Shown here piece by piece: positions 6,758-8,682 of a stretch of DNA of 8,682 bases. This DNA comes from Campylobacterales bacterium (GTDB taxonomy: Bacteria > Campylobacterota > Campylobacteria > Campylobacterales > QNZT01): contig WGAE01000118.1 of NCBI GenBank assembly GCA_015489185.1, positions 1-8,682 on the forward strand, in the 5' to 3' direction. The notes under the pieces are model-generated. The model was not told where the DNA came from and did not search any database. It saw only the letters and a program-made list of their open reading frames with translations. Made by a program: the position numbers and the translations under genes. Positions within the stretch are counted from its first letter, which is position 1. Each line of letters starts with the position of its first letter.

Positions 6758-8012
6758 GGATTTTTATACTTTTACCGTCGGTTTTCTTGCCGCTTCACTG
6801 CTGGCGACACTCATCTTCTATCTGATCTACGACCATACAACCAAATATTGGCAAAACGCGTATGAAACGCTTTTGCGGCAGAGCAGGGGAGTCCAGGAGC
6901 GGTATGCTGAACTTGATGAAGTCCACCGGACAACAAAACAGACACTGGAGAGAGTGGAGACGCAGAAGCGATTTTTAGAAGAGAAGATCGCATTTTGGGA
7001 GAAACGTCATGAAGAGGTGGAAAAGCGTTTTGAAGATATTGCGCGAAAGGTGATCGAAGAGCGAAGCGAAACACTCGATAAAAAGCAGCGTGAGTCGCTT
7101 CGGACGCTCCTTTCGCCCTTTGCCGAAAATATCAAAACCTTTCAGCAGAAAGTGGAGCGCTTTTATATGGAAGAGAGCAGGGAGCGTTACTCGCTGATCA
7201 AGGAGATCGCCGCGCTCAAATCACTCAACGAGCGCCTTTCACAGGATGCGCTCAATCTGACCAATGCGCTAAAGGGAGATAACAAACTGCAGGGGAACTG
7301 GGGTGAGATGATCCTTGAAAAGGTGCTGGAGAGTTCGGGACTGACGAAGGGAAGAGAGTATGAAGTACAGAAGGTTTGCAGCGATGAGGCAGGCAGACGT
7401 TACAGACCTGATGTGATCGTACACCTTCCCGACAAAAAAGATGTCGTTATCGACGCGAAAGTTTCGCTCAAGGCGTACGAAGCCTACAGCAGTGCGGATG
7501 ATGAAGAGATGCGCCGCAAACATCTTAAGGCACATCTTGATTCGATCTATCTGCATATCAAAACCCTCTCCGAAAAACGGTACGAAACACTTGAAGGCAT
7601 TCGCACGCTCGATTTTGTGTTACTCTTCATTCCGGTCGAAGCCGCCTTCATGAAAGCGGTCGAAGCCGATTCGGACCTTTACGAAAAAGCGTATCGCAAA
7701 AATATCATCATCGTTTCACCTTCGACGCTGCTGGCGGTACTGCGCACGATCGAACATGCGTGGCGTTACGAATACCAAAACAAAAACGCCAGAGAGATCG
7801 CGAAAAAAGCGGGTGATCTGTATGAAAAATTCCGGGGCTTTCTGGAGAGTATGCAGACGATCGAAAAGAGCCTTCACAAAGCACAGGAAGCCTATGAAGA
7901 GGCGTACAGACGTCTTAGCAGCGGAAAAGGGAATCTGATCAGCCGCGCCGAAGCGCTGCGCAAAATGGACGGTATCACCCTCAAACGCCCCAAAGAGCAG
8001 AGAGAAGGGTAA
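6756..8012 (+). CDS. rmuC: RmuC family DNA-recombination protein
   Basis: RmuC-family proteins are membrane-tethered predicted nucleases; the E. coli member limits inversion at short inverted repeats. The 418 residues begin with one membrane segment (about 5-25), continue as a long coiled coil (about 30-165), then the conserved core: LTNALKGDNKLQGNWGEMIL (168-187), EKVLESSGL, RPDVIVHLPDKKDVVIDAKV (217-236), KAYEAY, LLFIPVEAAF (289-298), KNIIIVSPSTLLAVLRTIEH (315-334) and AWRYEYQNKNA. PD219, D233 and K235 fit a PD-(D/E)xK nuclease pattern. The ATG at 6756 is needed to keep the membrane segment, yet no Shine-Dalgarno sequence is visible and the start codon lies in a 12-bp inverted repeat, which suggests weak or controlled translation. 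It follows flgH by 64 bases and converges with mnmE. Confidence 0.96.
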   Translation: MDFYTFTVGFLAASLLATLIFYLIYDHTTKYWQNAYETLLRQSRGVQERYAELDEVHRTTKQTLERVETQKRFLEEKIAFWEKRHEEVEKRFEDIARKVIEERSETLDKKQRESLRTLLSPFAENIKTFQQKVERFYMEESRERYSLIKEIAALKSLNERLSQDALNLTNALKGDNKLQGNWGEMILEKVLESSGLTKGREYEVQKVCSDEAGRRYRPDVIVHLPDKKDVVIDAKVSLKAYEAYSSADDEEMRRKHLKAHLDSIYLHIKTLSEKRYETLEGIRTLDFVLLFIPVEAAFMKAVEADSDLYEKAYRKNIIIVSPSTLLAVLRTIEHAWRYEYQNKNAREIAKKAGDLYEKFRGFLESMQTIEKSLHKAQEAYEEAYRRLSSGKGNLISRAEALRKMDGITLKRPKEQREG

Positions 8013-8238
8013 AAAAGCCCCTCCGCCCTGTCCTGATATTTTTCAAGAGAATATATATTATGTTAACCAATTGAGAGAATTGGCTGAAAAAGTGTAACCA
8101 ACCGCGAAGGGGCGCTTGCGTTTGCACTTTTTAGTTCGGTTTGGATGCTGTAGCTAAGCGACAAATGGTAACTTGCTTGAGTGAAATTAACAGTTTTTCA
8201 GAGAACTCATTTAGTTAAAATGTGTTGATTGAACGAAA
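8013..8238. other. Structured non-coding spacer between rmuC and mnmE
   Basis: This 226-base stretch holds no credible reading frame (the longest ATG frame is under 20 codons) and is visibly more AT-rich than its neighbours, yet contains GC-rich blocks. It has several dyads: CCAATT-gagag-AATTGG (8067-8083); a long imperfect hairpin with A5/T5 ends (8087-8132); a two-box symmetry (8169-8217); and a distant pairing of GCCCCTCCGC (8017-8026) with GCGAAGGGGC (8104-8113). On the minus strand the last ends in seven T residues (8016-8010). A TATATTAT block (8052-8059) could be a plus-strand -10. No tRNA, SRP RNA, tmRNA or 5S signature is recognised. Confidence 0.5.
8087..8132. terminator. Probable bidirectional terminator between rmuC and mnmE
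   Basis: AAAAAGTG (8087-8094) pairs with CACTTTTT (8125-8132). Inside, CAA/TTG, CGC/GCG and AAG/CTT continue the stem with a 4-base bulge (TAAC, 8095-8098), a C/T mismatch and a bulged G (8106), around a GGGCG loop (8110-8114). The flanking A5 and T5 tracts would give a U-run on either strand, as expected between convergent genes. The bulge makes it weaker than a textbook terminator. Confidence 0.5.
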
Positions 8239-8682
8239 TCATTTCCCCAGGCAGAAGTTCCCGAACATTTTGTCGAGGATTTCGTCGCGTTCAAACGGTG
8301 TCGTAATGCTTGCGATCGCCTGGATCGCGTCGTTGATTTCGTAAGCGAAGAGTTCGAGCATACCCTCTTCAAGATGTGTGAAGGAGCGCGCGATGGCATC
8401 GTGTGCGGTTTGGGCGGCGTCGATTTGTCGTTTGGTGATCAGCGTGTGTGCGTCTTCGCTGTTTTTGGTGTCGAGTATGGTCTCGAGTTTTCGAATAATT
8501 GCCGAGGCATCTTTTTTCGTACTGATTTCGATCGGAGTAAAAGGGTCGAGTCGCTCTTTTTCTATCTGTTGGGGCAGATCGCTTTTGTTGATCGCGACAA
8601 TCAACGCTTTTTCTTCTCTGTTTTGTCGTAACAGTTCCATGATCTCTTCGTCGTCGCTGTCAAGCGGTCTGCTGCCGTCAAA
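8239..8682 (-). CDS. mnmE: tRNA uridine-5-carboxymethylaminomethyl modification GTPase MnmE (3' part)
   Basis: This is the C-terminal 147 residues of MnmE (TrmE), the GTPase that with MnmG (GidA) modifies uridine 34 in the wobble position of certain tRNAs. The reading frame is open to the window edge at 8682, so the gene is cut by the window and not broken. Visible are SRPLDSDDEEI, typical of the end of the switch region; the guanine-specificity motif NKSD (residues 32-35 of this part); EISTKK as the G5 region (52-57); and the helical C-terminal domain ending in FCLGK, corresponding to the FCIGK end of the family with its conserved cysteine. An internal Met at 8640 could be mistaken for the start but lies within the G domain. 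It converges with rmuC. Confidence 0.95.
   Translation of the reverse strand, partial: FDGSRPLDSDDEEIMELLRQNREEKALIVAINKSDLPQQIEKERLDPFTPIEISTKKDASAIIRKLETILDTKNSEDAHTLITKRQIDAAQTAHDAIARSFTHLEEGMLELFAYEINDAIQAIASITTPFERDEILDKMFGNFCLGK

Noticed and set aside
8013..8238. tRNA, tmRNA, SRP RNA or 5S rRNA in the rmuC-mnmE spacer
   Set aside because: A TTCG-like stretch near 8135 suggested a T loop, but no acceptor stem, anticodon arm, SRP GGAAGGAAGCA-type loop or tmRNA end could be built on either strand.
8239..8640. Minus-strand gene starting at the internal Met (8640)
   Set aside because: The frame stays open to 8682 and the upstream residues (SRPLDSDDEE) continue the MnmE G domain, so this Met is internal to a gene cut by the window edge.

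Overview
The window looks like chromosomal DNA from a flagellated member of the Campylobacterota (Epsilonproteobacteria), probably a free-living type such as the Sulfurimonas, Sulfuricurvum or Sulfurovum groups. This rests on a short Mfd (993 residues), a flgH behind what reads as a sigma-54 promoter, weak or absent -35 boxes, and a coding GC content near one half. The genus cannot be fixed from this sequence alone. The layout is ordinary and densely coded. I see no transposase, phage gene, CRISPR array, tRNA or rRNA.

Region by region: (1) 30-866 (+) is a divergent GH108-like/peptidoglycan-binding protein. (2) 960-3941 (+) is the transcription-repair coupling factor Mfd, overlapped by 14 bases by a small unrecognised gene (3928-4266, +). 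(3) Two minus-strand genes face these: a GatB/YqeY-domain protein (5912 to 5466), then a repeat-rich lipoprotein with a C-terminal peptidoglycan-binding domain (5373 to 4267). The lipoprotein and the small gene converge so tightly that their stop codons abut. (4) flgH (5972-6691, +), the flagellar L-ring lipoprotein, diverges from the YqeY gene. (5) rmuC (6756-8012, +) follows after a gap filled with inverted repeats. (6) A 226-base non-coding stretch rich in dyad symmetry separates rmuC from the converging 3' end of mnmE (8239-8682, -), which is cut by the window edge.

The genes do not form one pathway. They fall into envelope biology (peptidoglycan hydrolase-like protein, OM-to-wall lipoprotein, L-ring), DNA maintenance (Mfd, RmuC) and tRNA-linked functions (MnmE, YqeY domain). 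I found no convincing undescribed multi-gene system. The items most worth a second look are non-coding or architectural: the sigma-54 site placed inside the flgH/yqeY divergent gap, the eight exact 23-residue units of the lipoprotein, the dyad centred on the stop/stop junction, the hairpin that includes the rmuC start codon, and the structured rmuC-mnmE spacer.
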